A stretch of 64,000 nt of DNA from Casuarius casuarius (GCA_003342895.1 PTFA01000369.1:186001-250000), one strand, 5' to 3'. Shown: positions 49,527 to 63,647, counted from the first letter of the stretch. Numbers and translations are program-made. The notes: generated by a model not told the origin, from the letters alone.

Positions 49527-49595
49527 GAAGATGCAGAACAGCAGCTAAATCAGATCTATGACAATGAGGAAACTCTTCAGGAATCAGACTTTTAA
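49527..49595 (+). other. Weak candidate terminal coding exon (22 codons, then TAA)
   Basis: An acceptor-like TCTGTTTTCTTAG ends at 49526. The next 22 codons read EDAEQQLNQIYDNEETL and QESDF before TAA at 49593-49595. The composition (acidic, Gln-rich, no odd residues) looks protein-like, and no donor follows, so it would be a last exon. I do not recognise it as part of ALKAL1, RB1CC1, ST18 or PCMTD1, the genes I would expect near ALKAL1 from human synteny. No upstream partner exon was found. A 22-codon open run is not statistically unusual, so this is a lead, not a gene call. Confidence 0.2.
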
Positions 49596-49887
49596 ACAGC
49601 TTTAATACTTGAAAACTATTTTCCTTTCTTAGCTACAGTTCTATAAAGCAGCCTCTTTTTTTCTGTTATACAGAAGTTCTTTTTCCTCTGAGGACCTTTT
49701 CTTCCATTAACAACAGAAGTTTATTTTTGAATTGATGTTTTAAAATTTGCTATGAAAAATGACTAAACAAATCCATGCACCTTAATTCTACAGTATTTCA
49801 GGGTTTATTTAACCTATTGATATTATCATAAGGTTGAATCTGCAAGTCCAAGCAGGTAGTATCAACTCTTGAGATTTTCTGGACTAA

Positions 49888-49892
49888 GCAGG
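49888..49892. repeat. Left target-site duplication of the solo LTR
   Basis: GCAGG lies immediately before the TG start of the LTR and is repeated exactly after its CA end at 50549-50553. A 5-base match has a fair chance probability alone. The exact placement against both LTR ends makes it meaningful. Confidence 0.65.
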
Positions 49893-50548
49893 TGTGGTGG
49901 TGTGCTCCTTCTCCCCCACCCCACTTGATGTGCTCTCTCCCCCTCAACCTGACCTCCCCATAAACAGCATGTAGACAGGGACTAATTGAGTATGCGCCAA
50001 CGAAGGCCCGTCTAGCATGCAAATATGACTATGAGTCAATCATCTCCCCCCCGCCCCCACGCAGCGGGCAGCCCAAAGCCTGTGGAGCTCTCATACACAG
50101 CAGCAGGATGCATTGCAGGAGCTCCTCTTGAGCAGGGACGCCTCTCAAGGTTACTCCTTGAGGCCGAGAGATTCCTTACCCATGACAGATCCTCAGTAAG
50201 TGAATAATAGCATGCTGAAACTTTGCAAAACTTCGCGAAACTCTACTGAGTTATATCTCTGATTGATAGTGCACATAATCTTTTAGACAACCAGACTCTT
50301 CTCTGAAGGAGTTTGGAAAGCAAGGGGATCCTTTCTGAATCTCATGACTCGACAGGAGGGTCTCCCTGACACTTTCAGTTGACCCTGTCGTCTGCGCAGT
50401 AAATAACTGAGTGAACCTTGCCATCAAACCTCATTAAATCATTGTCCTATTTATGACTGCACTTTGTTAAGTCATTATCTTACCATAATAAAACATAGCG
50501 CTGCTTCTCTCCTATGAGTGAAGTGCATTTCTCCACTCATCTGCGACA
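49893..50548 (+). mobile_element. Solo LTR of an endogenous retrovirus
   Basis: This 656-bp segment starts TGTGGTGG and ends GCGACA, giving the TG...CA ends of retroviral LTRs. It is flanked by a perfect 5-bp direct repeat, GCAGG (49888-49892 and 50549-50553), interpreted as the target-site duplication. It has an AATAAA signal at 50487-50492, about 60 bases from the right end, as expected for the R/U5 part. The left third is C-rich. An octamer motif ATGCAAAT (50017-50024) and an AP-1-type TGAGTCA (50032-50038) lie in the presumed U3. No internal retroviral genes are present, so it is a recombined solo copy. A 5-bp duplication suits ERVL-like families, but the family is not named with confidence. 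Orientation follows the poly(A) signal. Confidence 0.72.
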
Positions 50549-50553
50549 GCAGG
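50549..50553. repeat. Right target-site duplication of the solo LTR
   Basis: GCAGG directly follows the terminal CA of the LTR and pairs with 49888-49892. Confidence 0.65.
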
Positions 50554-53500
50554 TGAAAACAGTTTAAAGAGAGGGCAATGAATTTAGTAGATTAGACTCC
50601 CATTTTTGAAAACACATCTCACAGTTGTCATCAGATCACACATGATCTTGAGATCCTTATTGCAGTTCCCATATGGTGTAAATCACTCACTCTTTAGTAT
50701 AATTCACTGTCTCAAAAGACTACATGTGGATGTACTGTATAGGAGTTGGCTATGAATAAACTTTAGGATAATGTTTAGAAAGCAGGCTGAAAGCTGTCAG
50801 ATTCTCAAACAGCCTTCTAATGGCAGTGATTAAGGCTTTAATGATGGGACTTAGTATGTTTATGATCAAAGGGATTATACGATGCCTTTCTGTAATAGCT
50901 AAATTCTGTGTCTCAAAAGGCCTTTTACATTCCTGCGCCACAAAGGAGGGCAATGAATGGAAGTACTGACATCAGAGATGGAGGTTTCCAAGGTGGGGAG
51001 AAAGGGGGTCTTAAATGTCAGCTGTTCTTGAAGGGATCCTCCATCTTTTCAGATCCCGAGATTAACCTGTACTGCTCTTACTGAATAGTGTGCAGCAGCC
51101 ACAGCACATCAAACATGCTGACGGCATATATCAAGGCAATAACCAGACATTGGCTGAAAAAACACTGATTCTGAACACTATAGCTTTGGACAGGCCTAAC
51201 CACACACAGACCCAGGGTAGAGAGCAGAATGGCACAATGCTCAAGTTATATTTAGTTGCCACCTGAATAACAGAAATGTGCTCTTAATTTTACTTGAGGC
51301 TGAACTGCTCTTGGTGAGACTGGATTTTGTCAGTTTATGGGTTATACTGTGTTTTCTCAAGCAAAATATATATAACAGTGGTACTGCTTGAATTCTTGCA
51401 GTTAATCCGTATATAGGCTCATGGTTGAAGGGTGACATCAAATTGAGTGCCAGACTGCTGAGGGAACTAGTTTGTTTTCCACCATCTGGTATCCTCAGGC
51501 CCAATGCAAGGTTAACAGAAGAAAAACCTTAATTCTTTGTTAGGTAGAACTTTAGTCAATGAACTGACAGTATCTTCCGGACTTTGTCTGTGAGCACACA
51601 AGGAATAATCCATGGAAAAAGGGTATGAATTTTCTGTGTTGGCAGTCACTGTTACTGGTTTGCTCAGAAAAGGCTTTGGATGGAAAGATTTTTCTAGTCA
51701 TTTACCATTAAGACCTGAAGGCATCACTTAAGCTTCCCTAATAATAATAGAGACTTTTATTTTCAACGTTGATTCTCCTGTATATTGAATAGTAACAAGA
51801 AGCGCTGACTGAGTCGTATTCTTCAACTTTACTATCACCATACTGATCTTTGAAGAAGAAACAAGGAACTCAGATTCATATTAGCATGAGAAAAAACAGT
51901 GTATTTCAGGCATAACTTCTGGTTTATTACACTAGAACTGAGGTAGAGTCTTGCTGGATTCAGGAGATCCTGGACACCTAACAATATGGCAAAGACTAAT
52001 GGTCTTTGAAAGAGAAGAAAGTTGTTTTTTTTTTATACATGTAAATTATTACTGAAAAGATTAGAGATGAATTTCAGACTGGTTTGCATTTGAAAGGAGG
52101 GAACTGATGGTTAGAACTCCCAAAATTAAATTATAGGCCTTCACATTCATGAACAGAAATGAAATACAGATGCCAAAGGAAAAATTTCTCTGAATAAGTC
52201 AGGGACGAGGAGTGAAACCTATATTCTTGACATAACAAGTGATTAAAGAAATGACAGAAGCATCTGGAGATGAATAAAACATAAAATTCAAATGGAACCC
52301 ATCCTAGAACTCTGGAGGGAGAACCAAGAAATGTCAGGTGAGTTATATTAATCCAAAAAGAGGGAAACCCAAGATGGTATGACCGAGTGCCAAAAATATA
52401 GCATGAAATATGCGGATACATAAGCTAGGGTGTACTTATCTCTTTTTTTTCCTAATTAAAATGGGAACTAACAGGACTGTAAAAGCTTTTCCAGATATTC
52501 AAGCAAGTCCACATGTGGGCTGTCAGAAACCTACTGTCTCGCATGTAAGCTCTGCAGCTTGCATCCTATTTCAATGAATAAAACACAGTCCTTATGCTTT
52601 GTTTTAATTTTAACTTGTCCAGCGTAAAACAGTGAAGTACCTTGTCATTTAATGCTGACACTGTGCGGTAGGGGGACAGGGAGCAGAAGAGGAAAAGGTG
52701 TGTGATGTTTTCAGTAGACTGTCTGGTGGACTAGTCAGTGCATATTCCAAGGCATCTTTCCAGTTGGTGCTCTGCCCAGAATAGAAAATCCTAAACCAGA
52801 ACCACAATATGTGAAGCTGCCTCAATAAATCTGGCTTACACAAGTGTTTAAGTTTATTAAGACCTGAGCGTCTGAAAGCTACTAGGAATTATTGCTACAG
52901 CTGGATTATAACATTCTCTCACTGGTCCAGTATTCTTTCCTCCATGGAAATCTCATAACTTATATCTACTTCATCATGATGATTGCTGGCTTCATGCCAG
53001 AGAAAGCACATGTGCGATGATATTCTTGCCATGCAGAATTTTTGTTTTTAAATCAACAGAAGGCCTAATAATAGTTTGCAACATGATATTTACAAAATAT
53101 CTCAAGGAAGATGATTTCTAGTCAAAACTTTCACTTGAAGAATCTCTATATACTCTAAATCTATCATCCCTAAATAGAATTTCTGTAACTTGTTAACTAG
53201 AGAAAATGCAATCCTAACAAAAAGACTTGGATATAACCTTGAGACTTGGCTGATTCTCTACAGGCTTTACCACCCTTTCTCTGAGAAGAATGGGATTAAT
53301 TCATTTTGACCTTTTGGTTTCTAATCATAGGAAAGAGGCCTGAAGAATGGGGAGAAAAAGGGCTCCTTGTGATAAGTCTTGCCAAAGTGCAGCCAAACCA
53401 GCATCACAAAGCTTATCTGTCTCACTTCCACCATGTTTCAGGGAATCTCTTTGAAAATGTTTTCTGGTATCAGCCTGCACTGTGTTTTTCTTGTGGTAGT

Positions 53501-56500
53501 CTTTGCTGAAAAATATGTGTTACCTACCTTTTCACCATCTCCCAGCTAAATCTGTTTTCCTCTAGGGGGATAATCAGTTTTGTGAACAAAGAGAGGGCTG
53601 CAATATGTTTTAATAAGTCAGTTTGAACAAATAGAAGATTTAAAGTGGGAGAAGAGTATGCTGTTTATTCACCTCATAGCCTCATGATCCATAAAATCCT
53701 AACTGGCAATGACTTTATTAGAAGTGCCACATCTATTCTTACTGGTTTTTTTGCCCCAAATTCTAGGCATGTTTATCCCGTTAAGATTTATGTGATAGAC
53801 CAGGTGAATTCAATCAGCTTTGCTTGAAGAAGGCAGTATGTGCTCTTCTCTCATTTTAGTAAACTCTGTCGGTTCCTTGATCTCAATTATTTTTGTCTGG
53901 TATGTTCTATATATTCTGCATTTTGTCTATGCAGCATCTAAAGGTACATTTATACAGATTACAACTAGCTAACAGGTTGATCTTAAAGGAATTGTCAGTC
54001 ATGACTCATTGATAATTTGGAATGTTGTTGAAAGGGGGCTACACAGAAATTAATGATTTATAGATTATTAAATACTTTTGATATATGATTTGGAAATACG
54101 AAGTTACTTCTGGTAAAAGTCTTGGTAAATAATTAGGAAAAGATGGTAGTCATATAAATTACTTGATCACCAGACTGGTTTATAAATAGGCCTGTTTTAA
54201 TACTGCTTTAATATTGACAAAGGCAAGGCCACACATCTAGTAATATGGAATACAGACCATATATACAGAATGAAATATTACATCCTGAAAAGTAGAGACT
54301 CTGGGAAAAGTTTTAGATTCATATGAGACATGCTAAAAAGCTTTTTACTGAGAGGTAAAAGTGGAGCTGCCTTTGTAATGCATTGTATTGCAGCGTTGAT
54401 CTCATCCATTCAGTACAGCTCTAAGGTATATACATTTGCTGCATAAGTGGAGAGAGAGTGCATGGAAGGAATACAAATGTCTTGAAGTTGGAGAGTATAT
54501 GTTAGAATGAGAGAATTAAAGCACTCAGTCTGCTCAGTTGATTTTTAAAAGGCTATCCAGTAATGAATAGATTTCCATGTTTAATTATTTCCCCAAGGGA
54601 GAGGTACAAAGGAACTTTGTAAATTCGTAAGGAGAGCTATAATAAAGACCAAAAGCTAGAAGCAGGTGTTAGGCAGATTCAAACTTGGAATGGCCTAAAA
54701 TCACTAAGAACCTGTTCAAAAAGTTAATCTACCAAGAGATATGGTGTATTCTATGGAAACATCAGGAAATAATTAAGGACAAAGGTTTTTACAAAAAATA
54801 TACTAGGTTAATCCATACATTATTAGGCTTAGTAAGTAGCTAAACATATTAAGATGTCTTGGCCTGCAACATATAATAAGTTGGATAATCTAGCGATCCT
54901 TTCTGGCCTTACATCCTATGCTTTTCTCTCTGCCTTTCTGTTTCTTTCTAAATAAGACTTTGAAAAGAAATTGGCAACAGTTGCACTCTGTAATTAGGTA
55001 CACTCTTACTTGAAGATATCACTGATAATTGTAAAAAATGGCAGTCATGCTCTGTTCTGCAAGAAAATGTAGGTTTATCGATACTGTGCTGTATTCTGAA
55101 ATAGCCTTGATGTATCTGAAATCCCAGAAGCAAGAAGGGCATTTCTACCTGAAGCCACTTCCCTATACCAGGGTTAAAAATAAAAGCTATTTTGGTTGAC
55201 CCTTCTCCTTCCCTATACCCCAAACTGTAAAAATTAAGAATATTTCTTGACAACTTTGTTCTAGGCACAGAGAAGACAAGAACAAGCCAAATATCTCTTT
55301 TGTGTTACTGACTTAATAGGTAATGACACATCATACAGTTTTGGCTTTCCCTCTTACTGGCTGCATATGTGACAGGAGATCAAACTGATTGAACAACTGT
55401 TCTATGTAACTTACCTTTTTCTAAAGTTGACAGAACACACTGGATTTTTTTTGATTTAAAAATATTTAAAACTCTTCTATGCTTTCCCGACATTATTCTA
55501 ATGCTTTATATGATGTGTGTGTTTGGCGACTGACTGTGAGCAGCTATTTGAGGCCTGTTCAATTGCTAAAAAGAGAAAAATGGAAAGGACAACATCTCTC
55601 AGGAGTTATCCAAGAAAGCTTCAAAAACATCCAGGAATTCTTGCTGTACTATAACACTGAATTGTTTGAGGATGAAAACCAGGCTATGGTGAAAAAATGC
55701 CAACATAATAGTTTTATATAAGACAAGAAAGGACTTTTACTATTTTTAAAAGGTTTTGTGATTTTTTTTTCCCTGCCTGCCCCCTACTCTTACAATGCCT
55801 GAAATGACATCATACCAAAAAAAAGAAATGCACTTTGGCCTAACTGGTCACTACAGGAAAGAATCACTGACAACATTAAATTGTTGCAAATGAATAGCAA
55901 GGTGGCATTATATGCCCTGAATATATATTACACCGTCACATGGGCAAATATTTCTGGTGTCTAGTACACAAATAGAGAAATAAGGGAGTCCTGCTTGCAC
56001 TGTTTACTTTGGCTGTCATGGAATAGGCTATGCATCTTCTTCCATGCTGAATCCCTTCTACATAGAGATCTGACAATGTCTAGAACAGTTCCCACAGCCT
56101 TGGCTTGTGATGAAAGTGACCTTCTCTCTGTGTCCTGCATGGCCTGTTTCCATTTGGCCAAATTTAAGTTCCTGCATGCCAGCAATCTGCTCCATATATC
56201 CTTTGTATATCTGAATCATGACAAGGATCAGCTGATAGAAAACATGAGGGAAGACATAAAGAAAGGCCATGTTCCTAAGAGGCTTGTGACTGCAGGGGGC
56301 AGATTTGCACTAATTCACATCAGTGGTGTGTGTCTTCAAAGAATGTGAAGTTATGGTTACGTAAAGAAGAAGGAGAAGAAGAATATCACATTAACTTTAC
56401 ATTTATGCCATCTGGCATTCAACAGCATTTGTCCATCATGTACGCTGGGCCAAATCTGTTCCATAGTAATAACACATATATCTTCACTTTTTGATCTTAA

Positions 56501-59028
56501 GGATGATTATATAGATCATCACTTAAGAAAATGCTCTATTCTGTAGCGCAGATGTGATCTGAAAACCAATTACTCCAGACACACAAGCTACCACAGTGCT
56601 CTGGTTCACTAAGGTAGACTGCTATGCCTTATGAAGGATACTCTGACATGTCAGAAAACTGCAAGAACAGTCACGTAGTCTGAAACAACTTGGACAATAG
56701 TGTGGATTTTAGAATATCCTGAAACAATCTTGTGTGTAATATGTAGGTAATCACATACACCATTTATGGTAAACTGCATAGCATTTGTATTTTTCTGCTG
56801 CAGTTGTGTCTTGTTGTGTGCTATTGTCGATCAAAAGTATCTGAGCACACTGTGCAGTGATACTTTCATGTAAAGGCCACCAGTGGCCTTTTGCTACTGA
56901 GAGCTCACATGAGGCAAATTGTTAACTTACTTAGAAGAGACCAATCAAATAATCGTAAGCTGCTAGAAAGTACACGTAGTACATACATTGCAGTTTGGTA
57001 TTTGCTTAATTATTTTCCCTTACTTTTAAGAGAAAGATCTTCTTGTTCAGGCATGACCAGGCAATGCAAAACATATTTACTGCTATTAGAACCGAATGAA
57101 ATCATCAGGCATCACTTGCTGGTCAAAGTAGTCTGGATTTATTTAAGCAGCTCAAAGTATATTCCTGCTGTATCTTAGCAGAGATGGATAATTGAGATTC
57201 TACTTCTAAAAATGGTAAGGACATGTAAGAAATAAACTTTTGCATTAGGCAAGTCAACAACCTAAGACTGTCACCAGATATTTTTAACTAAGTATAAGGC
57301 AGCTGAGTCCTACATCTGTGTAGGAGAGTTACTGTTCTGGATTAAAAGTGGTACCAGAAAACAGTCTGAAAATCTCTTTACTCTCCAAAGCACTGAGAAA
57401 CTATTGCTAGTATAGTATATTCAGTGGGTGCTCAAAAGGAAGCCAAAACTTCTTAAACTGATTTCTGGGAAATCCCTTGTATTCTTGTGCAGAACGTGTG
57501 GCTGCTTCTATGCTTCCATTTCTTGTATTTCTATTACTCTATATCCTTTATTTTATCTGTTTGATAGTTCTCTAGCTATAGACAATCTTTGAAATCACTT
57601 CAGTTACAGTTCTTCTGCATTTTGGGCAAAAGAAATGAAAAGCTTCTGTAATCTGAGTCTTATTCTCTTAAGTATAACTTGCTGAATAATTGATGATGAT
57701 TTATGAGACAGAAAAATTACTCTTTCCGAAGTCCCTAGATGGTTTATATATAATTATGAGTAATGTCCCTCTCCTAATTTGATGCCTGTTTTGAGAAAAC
57801 TGTAAATTCTGACAGCACAGCACTTAGTATTTTTATGTCATTGGCTGCTTTGCCCCCAATCAGCAAAAGCAAGGTTGAAAAATAATTTGGATAGTGTTTC
57901 TTTAGTTTATGTTTCTACCCATAATAAGCAATGCTTTAAATTCTATACACCAAGACGCTCATAAATATTCTCTAAGTAACAGCATTGCTAGATAATATTA
58001 AGAATTTAGTCCTGGGGTTTGATCATGTGTTTGGGACTAAAGATATCCTTTCTAAATTAAGGATAAATTTTTCTCATATCCCTACATTGTCAAAGGAGGG
58101 AGAGAGATGGTCACACTCAGCGAGTCCACCTAAGACCAAAATCTGTAATCTAAACCTTTCCCTGAAGAAGCTTGTTCTTTCCTTTAATTACGTAGAGAGC
58201 TTACAATGAAAACACTATTAACTCAAATTGATAAAGTTGGATAGATGACTCCTGACTGGTGGTTGACATGTAAAAAGAGATGAGAAATTACTAGTATCAT
58301 GAGGAAGATCAGAAAGGAGGGGGGAGGAGGACAGAAGACTTCATGGGTTGCTGTGAAAGTGTTCCTATCTGAGTGAAGGAAGTAGGGGTCAATATCAGAA
58401 GTTGTAAAATTTAGAGAAGGGAAGCAAATTGTTTCCACTTGTAAGGAGAAGGTTATGTTAACAATGCCTTTGATACAGCTAATGTATGTGCAAGCCATGT
58501 TCAGTTTAGCTATTCACTTTTTTTTGGCTGAGTGGAACATAAGTTTTCAAAGAAGGCAGGAAGCGAAGAATGTATCTGGAGAGCATATTGCCATTGGGTG
58601 GCAGATGGAGCAAGGAGAAAATACTTTGGACAGAACTGAGACTAGGGGATAGTTCAAGTAGAGGGGCAAGGAAGAGGAGCAGCAGATCATGGGCATGGGA
58701 CTTGATAAGCCCACATGGGGGCCAGACTGTAAGATAGAACCAATAGTCTCTAACTGTTGATTTCATTTCCGTTGATGGTAAAAAAGCACTCCCAACACAT
58801 ACTTTCGGGTGAAGAACTCAGAAAACAAGTGACTTGCTGTGCCAAGGCAAAACTCTCACAGCTAAATGAAAAATTTACTGCTGACACATAGAGATATTGC
58901 CAAAACAAAACATTTTGTTGGATTAGAGTTGGCACTAAGAGAACCAATATGTGCTAGGTCAATTGGTAAAATGGAAATAAATAATAGTGTATTGCTGCTT
59001 TGGCTAACTTCAGAATCCAACTAGGGCC
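50554..59028. other. No recognised gene; AT-rich unique DNA
   Basis: No repeat family, RNA gene or exon pair is supported. A 117-codon frame at 55995-56348 (+) and frames opposite it (55961-56270) overlap on both strands without a domain on either, which is the pattern expected for chance frames. Confidence 0.6.
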
Positions 59029-59330
59029 ATGTGCCCTCATGGCCAAGAAGGCCAATGGTATCCTGGGCTACATTGGAAAGAACATTGCCAGCAGGTGAAG
59101 GGAGGTAATCCTCCCCCTCTGCTCAGCCTTGGTGAGGCCACATCTGGAGCACTGTAGCCAGTTCTGGGCTCCCCAATATAAGAGAGACATGTAACTACTG
59201 GAGCGAGTCCAGCAAATGAACACTAAGATGATGAAGGGACTGGAGCATGTCTCTTATGAGGAAAGGCTGAGAGAGCTGGGACACTTCTGCCTGGCGAAGA
59301 GAAGGCTGAGGGGGATCTTACCAACGCATG
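59029..59330 (+). mobile_element. CR1 LINE internal fragment, copy 3 (truncated at both ends)
   Basis: About 300 bases match the CR1 ORF2 C-terminal region. The segment starts near the ALMAKKANG-like block, passes RPHLEHC and [11 protein letters not shown], and stops at the RLRG block. Unlike an ordinary CR1 insertion it lacks the ORF2 end, the 3'UTR and the octamer tail, so the right part was deleted after insertion or the segment moved by duplication. It shares with copy 1 the in-frame TAA directly after KRDM and the following CTACTGGAG wording, which suggests a common subfamily. Confidence 0.9.
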
Positions 59331-62300
59331 TTACAGTGGAGTGACATCTATCCAGTTGGAGGGTACTGCCAAAGTCACGCTCCTCTATCAGCTATTGTAA
59401 CTGTGTGGGTGGGTGTGTGTGGGGTTATTGTTTGGTTTTGTTTGCTTTTTTAAAGAATTCCAGTTCTTCAGCCCTTAGATCTACCTCCACTTTGCACAGG
59501 AAATCTATGGTGAGTTTTCCTACTTCTGAACTTTGATACCTTGGTGGTCAATGGCAAAGTTTCCTCTAAATGTTGATTCATAGCACAGTCTTTCCCCATT
59601 TACTGTAAAGAAAGTATGAGGAGACCAGCTTATTAAACGGGCTGCCTAAAGTTGGTAAGTAAATCCCTTGTGAATCTCAGTGACCCTACTTGAGAAGTAT
59701 CAGGAAATCAGCTACAGAGCAGTGATGACTCACAGTATTTGAACTTTTATTCATAGTAATATTAAAATAAAAAAATTACACTGGGAATAGTTTAGAAACT
59801 TATATTTTAAAAATATGTGTTTTTAAAAATAAGTAAATTAGATGGCCCAGGTATAAAAACCACTTGTTTATTTAGACTTCCTACATATGGCTTTCTATGA
59901 TGAATTTCAGTGGGTTAGTGAGGAGGAAAAGCATGATGTACCTTTGGAAATACAGACTGAACCCAGCTCAAGTAGAGACACAAAACACTTAAACTCCAGC
60001 TCCCAGGAGGGAGACTGTCATTATCAGCAGATTTGGGTGCAGTAGTATGGATGGGTGGCCATGGAGCCTTGCAATTGCTCCTCTCACATGACTGAGCTCT
60101 CCACTGTGTCACAATGTGCAAGGAAGGGAAGGGAATCAAGAGGGAGGCCACCATACAGTTAGCTGTTCTCGATAAACACTTCCCTTCACAAAACATTTCT
60201 TGGATTTTTGACAGGTTCTGTTTTGGACATGTAATACATTTTAATTCATGAGGAAAACCCATTGTTATTTTGACTTTTCTCATCTTTTTTCCTTGGATGT
60301 GATTTTCTTATCTCTAGACTGAACTAGAAATCCCTTGTTCCTATCTAACAAGGTTTGTTTGCCACTCCTGGTATTTTTGAGCTTTCTCTGATTTCTTCTT
60401 CTGCTTAGTAAATAACATAACTTTTCAAACTTCAGTTTACATTATATTTTAGAATTGATAAATGATTTGTTTTCAGTATTGTTAATAATATGGTAAGTAT
60501 CAAGAGAATACTGTGTAGGCCAACAATTTAACATGCATTATGTAAAAGGAAAATACTTCTGTGCTACTATCATAATCATTTCATGTGATGGAAAAAGATT
60601 TGCAGAGCTGGTAATATCAGCTTTGTTTGTAAAGCCCCCTTATTTTCTATTAAGCCTTTTAAGAAGATTATTATTTGGTGGAAGGACCATGTTCTTTGCC
60701 AAATTTCAGTGGTGTAGACTCGAATCTCAAATACTAAGTCTTGAACAGTCTCTTGTGAAGGAAGAAGTTTTATGTGCATGCCTGTGCATGCCAGGTCTTG
60801 TGTAGGACTATGTCAAATTAGACCTTTCCTCAAAACAATATCTGTCTTCATTCCTGCCAGGGTGAGGACGCCTAGATCAGCCAGGATCTAATTAGCTGTT
60901 GAGAATAAGAGCCTTACTGAAAAGTAGTTTAGGTTTGTGAAACAACACAATGTACTGAAGATCTCCAAGCCTTTAATGAGAATAAACAAATATGACTGTT
61001 TTCTCAAACTGAGTAGCCACAGATTTTGAGATGGTTTCCCTTTAGGAACTATGCCAGAGGAATTATGTATTTCTTGGAGACAGGAAATCACACACAAGGG
61101 GAGTGCCACTGGCAGCATGCCTTCTCCCTGAAGGGACCGTATGGCACCTTGGCGTGGCACAGATCTCAGAAAAGGAAATGGTAAGGCTCGCGTTTTTTTT
61201 GCACATAAACACTAGCATAGCTAAGGTACTCACTCAGTATATGGATACTTAAGGCTCAAATAATCCCTTACTAAATGAGAACTGCTTGACTGCATCAGAG
61301 AGAAAGACAGAAGTTCAATGAAATTTCTGATTTTTGGAAAACAAGTATTTTTTTCATGTTGATTTAAGATTTCAATACCGAAAGAATGCTTAAAAGTTTG
61401 TTTTAAAGTGCAAGTTTAACGTTAAATGGTCTGGAATCCAGTTCCATAACATGAAGAATAAAAGTAAAGTATAAGAAAATAATACATGAATACACAATTT
61501 AAATTTTACATAGAGGAAAACAATATTGGCTTTGATGCACAATATACTGCATATAACATGGGTTGTCTTCTCCAATTCAGGCATTGAAAAAAAGGCTTTG
61601 AAACAATATTGTTATAATTATTTTGGCAATGATCTAAATTTGCCTATGTACTGTAGGTTTAACTAACTTTTCAGGGGATTAATTATACCACAATAAACAT
61701 CTGGCAATGGAATAATTTAGTAAGTGGAAAATAGAACAGTAATATTTTAAAATATAATAAAACCATACTTTTTATTTTTCTTTCAAGGAAAAAGGTACTC
61801 CTTTTAAAACTTTCAAGATGCATAAAATATCATCCAAAACAAATACAGTAAATCTTAGCACACAATCACACAGAGGAGGCAACAGTGTATCGTTCATTTT
61901 CCAGCTCTATCATGGGTGTTTAGTGGTAGCTAAACCTATCAGTGCTTTTCTTCATTTGGCTATCTTTAACATAGTGTCATCAGTTAATAAATAGAGCTCT
62001 AAATAAGAGCCTCTAAATAGATCTCTTGTATGAGGTTGATGCATGATTTTGCTTATGGATATTTCTAAAACATTTTGAAAACAGTAACCATGAAGGACAG
62101 TAGAAGAATACAATGCCAACTCCACTGTGTACCCATCTGAGCTATCTTCAGACAGCAGTTAAGGACTTTTCTAGCCCAAGGGGCTCCTGATATGTCTTGC
62201 AAGTGCACTACTCTTGGAGAGGGGAAATTGAGAAAAATGACTGAATCTCATCTTAAAGACATCTTATTTCCTGGCAAAAATTACAACAGTTTTGGAAATG

Positions 62301-63647
62301 CTCTTCTTTGCAGAATAAGCTAGGTTGGCCACCAAAAGCAAGCTAAGGCACTAGAGAAGATGGCTGAAATGACACCCTTACTAAATGAAATGAATGTTTC
62401 ACTTTCATTTTGCTAAGGCCAGCTTTTCTCCAGGCTTTTATTTCAGTCTTTTTTTCAGCTTCACAGCTTCTCTGCTTATTCTTTACGTTTTCTACTCTAG
62501 GACATTTACTTCGTTTCTCCTGCTTTATGCAGATGCGTATATGTTTACAAATGTATCTTTGCAAGAAATACTACCAAATCAGAGGTAGACTTTCTAGTAA
62601 GAGTCTAGCAAGCATACTAAATCTGGCCCAAGATGTGTTGAGAGGATTTGCTCTCCATCCACTTACCTTTCCTACTTTGCCTCTGTCTTCAAAAGCTGAC
62701 TTGGGGCTACAGTAGAAGAGGGTTTTAAAAGCAGTACAAAGTTAAAACCACTTGGTGATACCGCTGCTGCTGAAACATTTTACTTGTTTGTAAAACAAAT
62801 TAAGGCATGAGGAAAGTAATTCAAATGTGCATTTTGTAGAGATTTCTGTGGAATGATCTCCCAAGGAATGTCAGTCACTACATTAGCCTTAGTGTTTGAA
62901 TATTTAAATATTAATTGAAAAATATTTAGAAGAATATATTATAGGGAACATTCTTGCTATCGAATAATGGTGACCTAACAACTATTGCTTTTGAATTAGG
63001 TTCTGCTCTCATAGGCTCTCATCACCAATGAAATCCTTCAGAGCTTGTCTGTTTGCTGTATCTTGTCTGTACAGTGGACCTGAGTTGGACTTGAGTCAAT
63101 GACCTGAAGGTTGTTCATAATAGTGGGGTATCGTTACAATATATTATAAATAGAAAAAGTCTGTATGTGACTTTACAAGCGGGCCAATGAACTGTTCATC
63201 AGCTTGACTTAGTTAAAATTCTTTACTATTTGTGTGATGTTCCAACTTTAAATTCTACAGCAGCTGATGAGTGGGTGACATGCAATGTCAAAAAATAATC
63301 AAAGATAATACAGGGATCAGTAAGCCTAGGCAAATAGAACTTGAAAGGATAAATGTTATTAGTATATTTATGATTTAAAAACAGATGGTGCAGAGTTGAG
63401 TTGTGAGAAATTGGAAAAACACAGTTGGCAAGCAATATCTCTATTTTGCTTAATAAGACTTTCAAGATTGCACATGCTTTTGCAGAGCTCAGTTTGATAA
63501 CATAAGAAATCAAGAAGAATGATAAGGCTAAGCTTTTACACACACTGGACTCATTCCTCAACAGAAAAGTCTGGAGATGCCCTTCTCCCTGGCCCAAGTC
63601 CTGGTCCAGCCTCTTCCCAACCCCCAGCAGAAGATAGAGCTAAAGGC
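59331..63647. other. No recognised gene; AT-rich unique DNA
   Basis: A short G/T-rich patch (about 59401-59450) follows the truncated CR1 fragment. The remainder shows no exon, repeat family or RNA gene I can support. Confidence 0.6.

Noticed and set aside
55995..56348. 117-codon + strand open frame with overlapping minus frames
   Set aside because: Open frames on both strands with no recognisable domain suggest locally stop-poor sequence.
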